64,000 nt of DNA from Halorubrum lacusprofundi ATCC 49239 (GTDB lineage Archaea > Halobacteriota > Halobacteria > Halobacteriales > Haloferacaceae), in NCBI RefSeq assembly GCF_000022205.1, contig NC_012029.1, positions 1,922,001 through 1,986,000 of the forward strand. The letters run 5' to 3'. The position numbers and the translations under genes are program-made. The notes below the pieces were generated by a model, which did no database searches, was not told the DNA's origin, and saw nothing but the letters and a program-made list of their open reading frames with translations. This document shows positions 34,047 to 42,530 of the stretch, in pieces (position 1 is the first letter of the stretch; each line of letters opens with the position of its first letter).

Positions 34047-34895
34047 ATGTCTCTCCGCGTACGTCCACTATTGAGGTGTGTTAACGTGAAACAATATGAT
34101 GTGGAGTCGCCGATCGTCGACATCGCGTATCTCGCGCGGTCCGAACATCGTATCTCAACGCTCGTCGCACTGACGGAGCGCCCCCGGAGCCGCTCCGAGC
34201 TCTGCGAGTTGACCGGGGTTTCGTCTTCCACGATGCGCCGGACACTGGACGAATTCAACGACCGGCTCTGGATCCGCAAAGACGGGTATCAGTACGCGGC
34301 GACGCGACTGGGGGAGGCGATCGCATCCGGAATGGAAGACCTGATCGAGCGGGTTGAAACCGAGCGAGAGCTGCGTTCTGTCTGGCAATGGCTCCCCGAC
34401 GCGATCAGCGAGTTTCCGTTCGAGACGTGGTCGGAACTGACCGTAACCGTCGCCGAACCCGATGCGCCGTATCGTCCGGTGGGACGATTCGAGTCGCTCC
34501 TCCGGGAGACGACCACCGTACGGTTCCTTCGTCCGGAAGTCGCGCTGATGGATCTGTGCTTCGACCTGCTCTACCAACTGATCGGCGAGGGCGTGGACGT
34601 GACGTTGATCGACCGTCCGGAGTGTCACCGATACTTTCTGTCGACGTATCCGGATCGTAGCTCCGAGATGATTCAACAGGACAATTTCACGGTATTAGAG
34701 CACAACGACCTGCCTTCGTACGGAACCGGGCTGCTCGATGAACGCATTACGATCAGTTGTTACGAGCGGGATAGCGGAACGGTGCACGCATTGATCGATA
34801 CCGACGCGCCGGCGGTCCGCGAGTGGGCGGAGTCTCTCTACGAAAGCCACAGGGCAGATGCACGTCACGTCGAACCACAAAAGAGCGCCGAGTGA
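34047..34895 (+). CDS. HTH transcriptional regulator (haloarchaeal FilR1-like)
   Basis: A 282-residue two-part regulator. The N-terminal winged helix is YLARSEHRISTLVALTERPRSRSELCELTGVSSSTMRRTLDEFNDRLWIRKDGYQYAATRLGEAI (about residues 28-92). The C-terminal part (about 125-275) is an effector-like domain (FLRPEVALMDLCFDLLYQLIGEGVDVTLIDRPE, DERITISCYERDSGTVHALIDTDAP) of the type known from the archaeal FilR1/DUF1724 regulators. The start is uncertain: an ATG at 34047 lies 34 bp after a TATA-like CATTTAAATG, and a GTG at 34086 begins closer to the conserved core. The target may be the adjacent OsmC gene or the antiporter. Confidence 0.8.
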   Translation: MSLRVRPLLRCVNVKQYDVESPIVDIAYLARSEHRISTLVALTERPRSRSELCELTGVSSSTMRRTLDEFNDRLWIRKDGYQYAATRLGEAIASGMEDLIERVETERELRSVWQWLPDAISEFPFETWSELTVTVAEPDAPYRPVGRFESLLRETTTVRFLRPEVALMDLCFDLLYQLIGEGVDVTLIDRPECHRYFLSTYPDRSSEMIQQDNFTVLEHNDLPSYGTGLLDERITISCYERDSGTVHALIDTDAPAVREWAESLYESHRADARHVEPQKSAE

Positions 34896-35090
34896 GGGTT
34901 GTAGCGACGTACGTAACGTGGTCAGACTCGATGAGCACCGAATTGCAGTTGTTGATTCGTTTGCAGTGGCTGCAAGAACGTCACGAATTGCCGAATTTTC
35001 ACAAAATAGCTACAATACACGCGGCTTCGTAACTCTACTTAGCCGGGAAGAGATACAATCGCTTCTCTGACCGGGGAAGGAGACCAGACC

Positions 35091-35696
35091 ATGACTGCCG
35101 AACGACAACTATCGCACGGTATCGACCTCGAAACACTCGACGGGTTCGCCGCACACGCCGCAGAGAATCCCCAAGCCGTCCGGCTTGGCCTCGGGGCGTC
35201 TGCGACCTACGAGGGGACAGCCGCGCACAGCCTGGCGAAAGTCGATAGCTACGAGCTTGGGGATGAGACGATCGCCCGCGAAACGCGTGAATACACGATT
35301 CCCTACGGCGCCTGGAAGGAAGTACTGGATGCGGGTGGGTGGGTCGGTGGGATCGACCGGCTCGAACCGGTAGAAGCCGCGCTGTCGGCACTGGCTGCCT
35401 GTATCAACGTCGGAATCAGCATCAACGCCGCCGCCAACGGCGTGGATATCGACCATCTCCAGACGCGTGTCCGGACCGATTTCGATCCAGCGGTTCTCTT
35501 CGGTCTCGAGGAACTCAAGGAGGCCGACTCGGTCTTCGAGAACCTCACCGCCGAGATCGAGATAGACGGCGACAATCTCGATCAGGATCTGATCGACGAA
35601 TGGGCACGGCGAGCACCCGTCTACACGTTCGTCTCCCTCGCTCAGGACGTCGATATGAGCGTCAACACGCCTGCGGAGATGGTGAGCGACGACTGA
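35091..35696 (+). CDS. OsmC family protein
   Basis: A 201-residue OsmC/Ohr-family protein; characterised members are thiol peroxidases for organic hydroperoxides or stress proteins. The central helix EAALSALAACINVGISINAAANGVDIDHLQTRV (about 90-122) holds the conserved Cys of the family (AAC). A second Cys at the usual C-terminal position is not evident (RRAPVYTFVSLAQDV, where others have CPV), so hydroperoxidase activity is uncertain. An SD-like AAGGAGA about 10 bp before the ATG suggests a leadered message, unlike most genes here. The 196-bp gap upstream is A+T-rich with no gene seen. Confidence 0.8.
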   Translation: MTAERQLSHGIDLETLDGFAAHAAENPQAVRLGLGASATYEGTAAHSLAKVDSYELGDETIARETREYTIPYGAWKEVLDAGGWVGGIDRLEPVEAALSALAACINVGISINAAANGVDIDHLQTRVRTDFDPAVLFGLEELKEADSVFENLTAEIEIDGDNLDQDLIDEWARRAPVYTFVSLAQDVDMSVNTPAEMVSDD

Positions 35697-35837
35697 CTAG
35701 GAGAGTGACAAATAAGAGAACCCAATCACCCGGCCCGCCCAGCTGGTGGATCTCGCCGATTGATCCGCCGAACGAACCTTTTTTGACCGAAACCGTGAGA
35801 AAACGTATCTCCCTACGGAGGGGATTTGCAGAGCTGC

Positions 35838-37244
35838 TTAGTCGTGCGAGTGGCTGTGCGCGCCGTGGTCGTGGGCGGTGTCGTCGCCCTCGTCGTCGTG
35901 GGTGTGGTCCTGCCCGTCGGGGTCCGTCTCGCCGAGCACCTCCGCGCCCTCGCCGTCGATCATGTCCATATTCTTGAGGTTGTCACGCTCCTCGAAGTCC
36001 TCGACGGCCTCCATCACGTCCTGCTGCGTGATCGTCATCCGGTCTTCCGTGAGCGCACCGAGGACCGCCTCGCGCAGCACCATCCGGAGGTCCGAGCCCG
36101 TGAGCCCGGTCGTTCGGTCGGCGACCTCCTCGGGGTCGAAGTCGGCGATCTGCATCTCGCGGGTGACGACCCGGAGGATGTCCGCGCGCATGTCACGGTC
36201 CGGCTTGGGGAAGTTGACGATCTCGTCGAAGCGGCGCCACGCGGCCGCGTCGAGTTGGTCCGGGTGGTTGGTCGCGCCGATCAAGAGGACCTCGTCGCGC
36301 ACGAGCGACACCTCGTCGATCGACTTGAGGAGGGTGTTGACCGCGCGCTTCAGGGCGGCGTGCTCGTCGGAGCGCCGGGTCTTCGCCACCGAGTCGAACT
36401 CGTCGATGAAGAGGATACACGGCGAGAGCCGCTTTGCGACCTCGAAGGTCTTCTCGACGTTCTTGGCCGTCTCGCCGAGGTACTGGCTCGTGATCATCGA
36501 CATTTTCACCTCGACGAGCGGGATACCGAGCTCGTGCGCGAGCGCCCGCGAGACGGTTGTCTTCCCGGTCCCCGGCGGACCGACGAACAGCAGCTTCCCG
36601 ATCTCGCGAAGCCCGATGCTCGCGAGGTACTCGCGGTGTTCGATCGCTTTCACGATCTTCTGTATCTCGCCCTCTTGATCGCCCGTGAGCACGAGGTCAG
36701 CGAGCGTCGTCTCGATCTCCTCGGGCGCGCGGACGTTGACGAGGTCGAGCATCTCCCCGTCCTCGTCCTCGTCGAAGTACTCCTCCAGGAGGGCGTCGAT
36801 CCAGACGCGATCGGCTTGGATCGGTCGGACGCTGTCGCGCGCCTCCTCGTGGGTCACGGGCGCGTCGAGGTCGTCAGACGCCTCCAGCGCGGCGACGACC
36901 GTCGGATTGGCGGCGATTCGCTCGTCGTCGGCGTGGTCGCGATACCACTCCAGCGCCATCGCCGGCTGGGTCAGGGATATCTCGCCGGAGAATTCCGTCC
37001 GCTGGGTAAAGAGCAGGTCGGAAACGGCGTCCCACGGGTGCTCAACGCCCGTTGCGGTGCGGGTTGTCTCGCTCGTCGCCTTGAGCGGCCGCTCGACGCC
37101 GCCCGGGGCGTCGTCGGCGGCGTCATCCGACCAGAACACCTGTCGGAAGCGCGGCGGCAGGTCGTTCTCGTCGAGGTCGCGGTTCTCGGTGTAGAGGTGC
37201 GTCGTCAACACGAACTCGACGACGTCGAGCGCCGGGTCACTCAT
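35838..37244 (-). CDS. AAA family ATPase with His-rich C-terminus
   Basis: A 468-residue AAA+ ATPase. The N-terminal 190 residues are a haloarchaeal-specific domain (DPALDVVEFVLTTHLYTENRDLDENDLPPRFRQVFW). The ATPase core has Walker A VGPPGTGKTT near 248, the pore-loop-like SMITSQYLGETAKNVEKTF, Walker B CILFIDEFDSVA near 310, sensor 1 LLIGATNHPDQLD and RRFDEIVNFPKPD, and the lid SDLRMVLREAV. It is classic AAA (FtsH/CDC48-like) in type. The last 20 residues contain eight His in Asp/His/Ser context (THDDEGDDTAHDHGAHSHSHD), a possible metal-binding tail. I chose the ATG at 37244. The partner or substrate is unknown. Confidence 0.88.
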   Translation of the reverse strand: MSDPALDVVEFVLTTHLYTENRDLDENDLPPRFRQVFWSDDAADDAPGGVERPLKATSETTRTATGVEHPWDAVSDLLFTQRTEFSGEISLTQPAMALEWYRDHADDERIAANPTVVAALEASDDLDAPVTHEEARDSVRPIQADRVWIDALLEEYFDEDEDGEMLDLVNVRAPEEIETTLADLVLTGDQEGEIQKIVKAIEHREYLASIGLREIGKLLFVGPPGTGKTTVSRALAHELGIPLVEVKMSMITSQYLGETAKNVEKTFEVAKRLSPCILFIDEFDSVAKTRRSDEHAALKRAVNTLLKSIDEVSLVRDEVLLIGATNHPDQLDAAAWRRFDEIVNFPKPDRDMRADILRVVTREMQIADFDPEEVADRTTGLTGSDLRMVLREAVLGALTEDRMTITQQDVMEAVEDFEERDNLKNMDMIDGEGAEVLGETDPDGQDHTHDDEGDDTAHDHGAHSHSHD

Positions 37245-37391
37245 CCGCGCGAAGTAGCCGCGGGACGCGGTTAAGCGCGTCGAACCGCGGGCGCGAACGG
37301 TGGCGGCGAAGGGAGCCGACATACCGATTCACACCGATCACACGGGCGCCGTATCGAACGCTTATTAGCCCTGGTGATCGACCTATCTCGC

Positions 37392-37982
37392 ATGAGCTCC
37401 GAGGACGCGGCCGCCACCGGTGATTCCGCCGGTCAGGCCGACGCGGACCACGAGAACGCGCTCCAGGACGTGATCGCCGTCGACCCCGAGGACGTCGAAC
37501 AGGGGACGGTGAACCGGCTCGACGCCCACACCGGCGACGGGATCCGCCACCGGGCGTTCACCTGTCTCGTGTACGACACCGAGGGCCGGATCCTGCTGGC
37601 CCAGCGCGCGCCCACCAAGCGACTCTGGGACGCTCACTGGGACGGAACGGTCGCCTCCCATCCGGTCGAGGGGCAGTCGCAGAAGGACGCGACCGAACAG
37701 CGCCTTGAAGAGGAGCTGGGGATCACCCCTGAGCAGTACGACGACCTTCGGGTGACGGACAAGTTCGAGTACAAGCGCTACTACCCCAACGAGGGCGTCG
37801 AGTGGGAGGTCTGCTCGGTGCTGAAGGTGACCTTGGACGACACCTCGCTCGACCCCGACGAGGAGGAGATCGGCGGTATGCTGTGGGCCGACTACGAGCA
37901 CCTCCACGAGAACCCGTCGCTGTACAGGCAGCTCCGCCTGTGCCCGTGGTTCGAGATCGCGATGCGGCGCGACTTCTCCTGA
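37392..37982 (+). CDS. idi: Isopentenyl-diphosphate delta-isomerase, type 1 (Nudix)
   Basis: A 196-residue Idi-1, which interconverts isopentenyl and dimethylallyl diphosphate for archaeal lipids and carotenoids. The frame is clear: GIRHRAFTCLVYDTEGRILLAQRAPTKRLWDAHWDGTVASHP (about residues 50-92), the Nudix box GQSQKDATEQRLEEELGI (about 95-112), KFEYKRYYPNEGVEWEVCSVLKV with the catalytic Glu (EWEVC) and CPWFEIA at the end. The catalytic Cys of E. coli Idi (in SVCGHP) aligns with Ala here (TVASHP). The first 40 residues are an acidic extension. The ATG at 37392 was preferred over one six codons earlier. Confidence 0.93.
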   Translation: MSSEDAAATGDSAGQADADHENALQDVIAVDPEDVEQGTVNRLDAHTGDGIRHRAFTCLVYDTEGRILLAQRAPTKRLWDAHWDGTVASHPVEGQSQKDATEQRLEEELGITPEQYDDLRVTDKFEYKRYYPNEGVEWEVCSVLKVTLDDTSLDPDEEEIGGMLWADYEHLHENPSLYRQLRLCPWFEIAMRRDFS

Positions 37983-38054
37983 GCGAGCGGATCGACCCTC
38001 CTGAGACTGCAACCGAAGCGGCGACTTGAAGGCGCGCGGGCGACTTCCTCCGAT

Positions 38055-38810
38055 ATGACTGTCGTCGCCGTGCTTGCGAAGCCGCCCCGCGAGGGGCTCG
38101 TCGCGACCGGGCTCGCGGAGTCGACGCCGCTGTCGGCCGCCGAAGCCGCCGACCTGTACGAGGCGCTGTTCCGCGACGCCGTCCTCGCGGTCGACCGCTC
38201 CGGCGGTGAACTCCTCGTCAACTACCCGGTCAACGACGACCTCCCCGCCGAGTACCGCACCGACGCCGCTCCCGAGGCCGAGCTTCGAACCCTCGTCGCC
38301 GACACCCTCGGCGGCACCGAGGAGGTCCGGTTCGAGCGGCAGGTCGGATCGTCGTTCGGCGCGCGCGCTGGGAACACCGTTACCCACCTGCTCCGCGAGG
38401 AGAACGCCGACTCGGTCGCGATCGTCACCCCGCAGGCGCCGATGCTCTCGCGGACCGTGATCGACTCGGCCGCGATGAAGCTCCGGACGAACGAGGTCGT
38501 GCTCGGCCCATCCACCCGCGGACGCACCTACTACGCCGGGTTCACCGCGCCGATCGACTTCGACGGCGCCTTCGAGGCCCCGAACCTCCCGACGCTCGCG
38601 GCGCGCGGCCGCGACGCCGACCTCGACGTGGAGTTCCTGGAGTCGTCGCCGTCGATGGTCGACGGCGACGACCTCCTCGACGCCGTTCCCCTGCTTCGCG
38701 CCCGGTTCGCCGCCCAGCGCGTCGTTCCCGACTACACCGCCGCGTTCGTCCACGAGCACGGCCTCGATGTGGTCGTCGAGGACGGGGACGCGCGGATCGT
38801 CCGAGACTGA
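38055..38810 (+). CDS. DUF2064-like GT-A-fold protein
   Basis: A 251-residue soluble protein, starting MTVVAVLAKPPREGLVATGLAESTPLSAAEAADLYEALFRDAV, in which the AKPPxxGxxxTxLA start is the pattern of DUF2064/TIGR04282 glycosyltransferase-A-like proteins. The mid-part SVAIVTPQAPMLSRTVIDSAAMKL replaces the usual DxPxL metal motif by TPQAPML, and NEVVLGPSTRGRTYYAGF follows. The LLVNYPVNDDLPAEY segment is haloarchaeal. The substrate is unknown. A nucleotidyl- or glycosyl-transfer role is an inference from fold only. It follows idi by 72 bases on the same strand. Confidence 0.62.
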   Translation: MTVVAVLAKPPREGLVATGLAESTPLSAAEAADLYEALFRDAVLAVDRSGGELLVNYPVNDDLPAEYRTDAAPEAELRTLVADTLGGTEEVRFERQVGSSFGARAGNTVTHLLREENADSVAIVTPQAPMLSRTVIDSAAMKLRTNEVVLGPSTRGRTYYAGFTAPIDFDGAFEAPNLPTLAARGRDADLDVEFLESSPSMVDGDDLLDAVPLLRARFAAQRVVPDYTAAFVHEHGLDVVVEDGDARIVRD

Positions 38811-38876
38811 CGCGGCTCGAAACCCCGATCAGCGCGCCTCGAAACCCGGAAAAGGCTCGGTCACCTACAACTGACA

Positions 38877-39347
38877 ATGACCGATGAGAAGGAGAGCACG
38901 TTCCTCGTCACGCACGTCGAGAGCGACTCCGCGGTGCTGAAAGACGTCCACGACGGGCAGGTGCACACGCTGAGCTCGAACCCCGGGCTCACGGTCGACG
39001 ATGCCTTGGAGGCGACTGTCGCACCCGATCCGCCGATGGAGGTCACGTATCAGATTGTCGAGATTATGGAGCAGCGAGCTCTCTCGATAGCGGAAAGCGA
39101 AGAGCCCCCGACGGTCCACGAGCGCGAGCTCGCGACCGAGACGGAGACCGGCGAGCTCGCCCGCGAGGAACGCGCGGGCGTCGGCGAGATCCACGTGTTG
39201 ACGCCGCCCGAAGAAGACACCGCGGACGCGGTTTCGGACGTGATCGACGACCGCGAGGCGACGCTCTCGCGGGCGGCTCGGCTCGGCGTGAACCGCGTCG
39301 AGGTCCGGTCGGAGCCGGGCGTGGTCAGCGTGCGGTATATGCCCTAA
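38877..39347 (+). CDS. DUF5812 family protein
   Basis: A 156-residue soluble acidic protein specific to haloarchaea. The conserved frame is STFLVTHVESDSAVLKDVHDGQVHTLSSNPGLTVDDALEATVAPDPPMEVTYQIVEI (about residues 7-64), resembling a small OB- or TRAM-like beta barrel, followed by EERAGVGEIHVLTPPEEDTADAVSDVIDDREATLSRAARLGVNRVEVRSEPGVVSVRYMP. Function unknown. It begins 66 bases after the preceding gene and may be cotranscribed with it. Confidence 0.72.
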   Translation: MTDEKESTFLVTHVESDSAVLKDVHDGQVHTLSSNPGLTVDDALEATVAPDPPMEVTYQIVEIMEQRALSIAESEEPPTVHERELATETETGELAREERAGVGEIHVLTPPEEDTADAVSDVIDDREATLSRAARLGVNRVEVRSEPGVVSVRYMP

Positions 39348-39372
39348 GCGCGTCCCGAGACGGAAAGAGCGG

Positions 39373-39720
39373 TTATTCTCGGTCGCCGGTTACACACGAC
39401 GGTCCCGCCGCGCTCTGGACGCGCCAGCCGCCGTCGACGTCGCCGGACCGTGTCTCGTAGTCGACCGCGGTCGCGTCGGTCACGACTGCCGTGTCGACCG
39501 CGTCACCGTCGACCTCGATCCGCTCAGCGCGGAACGGTACGTCGAGGCTGTCACCGCAACAGCCGACGTCGACGAACTCCTCGCGGGTATCCCCGACGGC
39601 GACGCGATCAAGGACCCGAGCGAAGTAGCCGCGGTAGCGGTCCGTCTCGACCTGATCGCGTCCCCAGTCGCTGAGCCCCTCCGGGTACGAGAGAACGACG
39701 CGGGTGGCGTTCGACTCCAT
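39373..39720 (-). CDS. Haloarchaeal hypothetical protein
   Basis: A 115-residue soluble acidic protein: MESNATRVVLSYPEGLSDWGRDQVETDRYRGYFARVL in the N-terminal half, then VDVGCCGDSLDVPFRAERI and a Gly/Asp-rich end with one further Cys. The adjacent GCCGDSLDV cysteines are the most distinctive feature. No family is recognised. It lies just before secFD on the opposite strand. Confidence 0.55.
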   Translation of the reverse strand: MESNATRVVLSYPEGLSDWGRDQVETDRYRGYFARVLDRVAVGDTREEFVDVGCCGDSLDVPFRAERIEVDGDAVDTAVVTDATAVDYETRSGDVDGGWRVQSAAGPSCVTGDRE

Positions 39721-39878
39721 ACGCTTCGGTACGGCGTCCGGGAGCTAATCGGTTGCGGCGCGACGCGTCGCCTCGCACCTGACCGATGGTGAGAGCGGTC
39801 GTGCGTGGGAGATCCGACGGAGACGAAGTCGTAGATGAGTAAGAAGGCTTATTCGCGCCCGCGAAGGAAGCGGTATTT

Positions 39879-40760
39879 ATGGTAGCGATCGAGGTACCGG
39901 AGGTCAACTATACCGAGTACTCGAACCGGCAGCTCGTGGCGATTCCGCTCGCGGTCCTCGTTCTCGCACTCGCGATCATCGGCGGGTGGTACCTGGTCAC
40001 GGGAGCGCCGGCGAATCTCGGGTTGGAGTTCACGGGCGGCGTGGAGCTCCGGATCGCCGACGACGGCGGCGACGTAGAACAGCAGATCGAGACCGCGTTC
40101 GAGCGGCAACCCGACTCGGTCCGGTCGATCCCCGCGGACGACGTGTACGTGGTGACGTTCCGGGCGGCCGACGAGGATCCCGGCGGCCTGGCCGACGACC
40201 TGTCCGCACAGGCCGACGAGGCGGGGCTGTCCACGAGCGCGATCGATCAAGTGTCCCCCAGCTTCGCGTCCGACACGGCCCGAACCGCGGTGTTCGGCGT
40301 TGCGCTCGCCTTCCTCGGAATGAGCGTGCTCGTGTTCGCGCTGTTCCGGACGTTCGTCCCGTCGCTCGCGGTCGTCGCGTCTGCGTTCTCCGACCTGATG
40401 GTCCCCATCGCGGTGATGAATCTCCTCGGGATCCAGATGACGCTCGGAACGATCGCGGCGCTCCTGATGATCATCGGTTACAGCGTCGACTCCGACATTC
40501 TGTTGAACAACTCCGTACTGCGCCGGACCGGCGACTTCTACGAGTCGGTGAACCGTGCGATGCGGACCGGAGTGACGATGACGCTCACGTCGATGGCGGC
40601 GATGATCGTCATGGCTGTCGTCGCGGCGCTGTTCGGGGTCGATCTCCTCCGGAACATCGGAATCATCCTCTCTGTCGGGCTTTGTGCTGACCTAATGAAC
40701 ACGTATCTGCTGAACGTCTCGCTGCTTCGCTGGTACAAATTCGAGGGGGTGAAACAGTAA
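39879..40760 (+). CDS. secF: Protein-export membrane protein SecF
   Basis: A 293-residue SecF, which with SecD uses the proton-motive force to help translocation through the SecYEG channel. It has six membrane helices in the RND half-fold. The NLGLEFTGGVELRI motif after helix 1 is the SecDF D1 signature. The C-terminal blocks LGMSVLVFALFRTFVPSLAVVASAFSDLMVPIAVMNLLGIQMTLGTIAALLMIIGYSVDSDILLNNSVLR contain the conserved D/N-rich GYSVDSDILLNN motif. The periplasmic domain between helices 1 and 2 is short. Its TAA overlaps the ATG of secD by one base, and the order SecF then SecD is the archaeal one. Confidence 0.95.
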   Translation: MVAIEVPEVNYTEYSNRQLVAIPLAVLVLALAIIGGWYLVTGAPANLGLEFTGGVELRIADDGGDVEQQIETAFERQPDSVRSIPADDVYVVTFRAADEDPGGLADDLSAQADEAGLSTSAIDQVSPSFASDTARTAVFGVALAFLGMSVLVFALFRTFVPSLAVVASAFSDLMVPIAVMNLLGIQMTLGTIAALLMIIGYSVDSDILLNNSVLRRTGDFYESVNRAMRTGVTMTLTSMAAMIVMAVVAALFGVDLLRNIGIILSVGLCADLMNTYLLNVSLLRWYKFEGVKQ

Positions 40761-42349
40761 TGCTCGAACCCATCAAGAACAACTGGCAAATATTGCTCTT
40801 GGTCGTCGTCGTACTCGGCGCGACGGTAGCGCTTTTCGCGCCGCAGTTCGGTCCCCAGACCGCCCCGGGCGAGAACGTCTCCGAGGCCCAACAGGGCATC
40901 ACGAACCTCCAGTACGGACTCGATCTGGCGGGCGGGACGCGAGTCCGCGCACCACTCGTCGGCTACACCGCCACCGAGGTCGACTTCGGCGGTGATCAAC
41001 CGGATGACGTCGCTCGCGCAATCGCAGACGAACTTGAGAACGCCTCGGCAAGCGATATCACTGCGGTGCCTGCGGAGAGCGCGGTCGATGTCACAGAGAC
41101 ATCAGTCACCGAAGCGCAGTTCCGGGCGGCGATGGACGCCTCGGGATACGCCTACGAGGACGTTCGCTCCGGCGTGACTCAGGAGACTCGCGATGTCGCA
41201 CAGCGGGTCATCGAGGACAAGATCGACGAGACCGGGCTCTCTGGCGGAACGGTCCAGCAGGTCCAGTCGCTCACCGGCGAGTACTTCATCCTCGTCGAGG
41301 TGCCCGGAGAGAACCGAAGCAGCGTAACCAGCCTGCTCGAAGAACGCGGGACCGTCCAGATCGACATCGCGTACCCGACCGAAAACGGGACCGCTGTCGA
41401 AGAGGAGGTGCTGACGCAAGACGACTTCGCGGAGCTTGGATCGGCTGCCCAGAACGATCGGGGCACCGGCGCCTACGTGCCGGTGACGGTCCGGAACACC
41501 GCCCCGGAGGGCGAGCAGTCGCCCGCCCATAGCTTCCAGCAGGCGGTCGCGGACCGCGGGTTCGCCGCGGCGTACAACTCCAACCAGGACCGGTGCGACT
41601 ACAGCGAGAACCCGGACGACGTGAGCAATCCGTGCCTCCTGCTCACCGTCGACGGCGAGGTCGTCAACTCCTTCGGGATGGACCCGGACCTCGCGGACAG
41701 CATGGCGAGCGGCTCGTGGGCCACCGATGGCGGCTTCCGGCTCACAACGGGTGAGTTCAGCGAGGCCGAGCGAATCGCCATCAATCTGCGTGCCGGCGCG
41801 CTCCCGGCCGACCTCGACATCAGCGGACAGGGGACCTCGCGGTCCATCTCGGCGGCACAGGGGGAGAACTACAAGAACTACTCGCTGGTGACCGGAATTC
41901 TCGCGGTGTTCGCGGTTGCCGGCATGGTGTTCCTCCGCTACCGCGAGCCCGCGGTGGCGCTGCCGATGATCGTCACGGCGCTCGCTGAGGTGTACGCGCT
42001 GCTCGGCTTCGCCGCGCTGTTGAGCTACCCCGTCGAGTTGGCTGTGATCGCCGGCTTCATCGCTGTCGTCGGGACGGGAGTCGACGACCTCGTGATCATC
42101 GCCGACGAGGTGATGAGCGAGGGCGAGGTCAACTCCCGAAAGGTGTTCGACTCCCGGTTCCGCCGCGCCTTCTGGGTGATCGGCGCGGCCGCGGCGACCA
42201 CGATCATCGCGATGTCACCCCTGATGGTGCTGTCACTCGGGGACCTGTCCGGGTTCGCGATCTTTACCATCCTCGGGGTCCTGATCGGCGTGTTGATCAC
42301 CCGCCCCGCGTACGGTGACATCTTGCGTCGCCTGCTGACGGTCCGGTGA
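40760..42349 (+). CDS. secD: Protein-export membrane protein SecD
   Basis: A 529-residue SecD. Helix 1 (WQILLLVVVVLGATVALFAP) is followed by the LQYGLDLAGGTRVRAPLVGY signature and a large extracytoplasmic domain (about residues 60-365), with a paired Cys segment (RCDYSENPDDVSNPC, about 275-290). The last five helices carry GSATRSISAAQG-like surroundings (QGTSRSISAAQGENYKNYSL), AVVGTGVDDLVIIADEVMSEGE and FWVIGAAAATTIIAMSPLMVLSLGDLSGFAIFTILGVLIGVLITRPAYGDILRR. It overlaps secF by one base and is cotranscribed with it. Confidence 0.95.
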   Translation: MLEPIKNNWQILLLVVVVLGATVALFAPQFGPQTAPGENVSEAQQGITNLQYGLDLAGGTRVRAPLVGYTATEVDFGGDQPDDVARAIADELENASASDITAVPAESAVDVTETSVTEAQFRAAMDASGYAYEDVRSGVTQETRDVAQRVIEDKIDETGLSGGTVQQVQSLTGEYFILVEVPGENRSSVTSLLEERGTVQIDIAYPTENGTAVEEEVLTQDDFAELGSAAQNDRGTGAYVPVTVRNTAPEGEQSPAHSFQQAVADRGFAAAYNSNQDRCDYSENPDDVSNPCLLLTVDGEVVNSFGMDPDLADSMASGSWATDGGFRLTTGEFSEAERIAINLRAGALPADLDISGQGTSRSISAAQGENYKNYSLVTGILAVFAVAGMVFLRYREPAVALPMIVTALAEVYALLGFAALLSYPVELAVIAGFIAVVGTGVDDLVIIADEVMSEGEVNSRKVFDSRFRRAFWVIGAAAATTIIAMSPLMVLSLGDLSGFAIFTILGVLIGVLITRPAYGDILRRLLTVR

Positions 42350-42530
42350 AGATCGAAGCGTCCAGATCCAAGTAACGACCTTCCGCGCTCGTCTCGCCGA
42401 ACGCGGAAGCGGTTACCCACCGCGAGCAACTTGAATACGTGATTCACGACGCACCGCACGCAATGGCTCCGGCGCGCGCCGCTCCGGAGCCACGGTCGTC
42501 GCGGGCGCGGAACCATGAGGAGGAACGGGT

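Noticed and set aside
35826-37274. 482-codon plus-strand frame opposite the AAA ATPase gene
   Set aside because: Its composition (Val/Arg/Leu/Glu repeats) is what the reverse strand of an acidic haloarchaeal gene gives; the ATPase on the other strand has all motifs.
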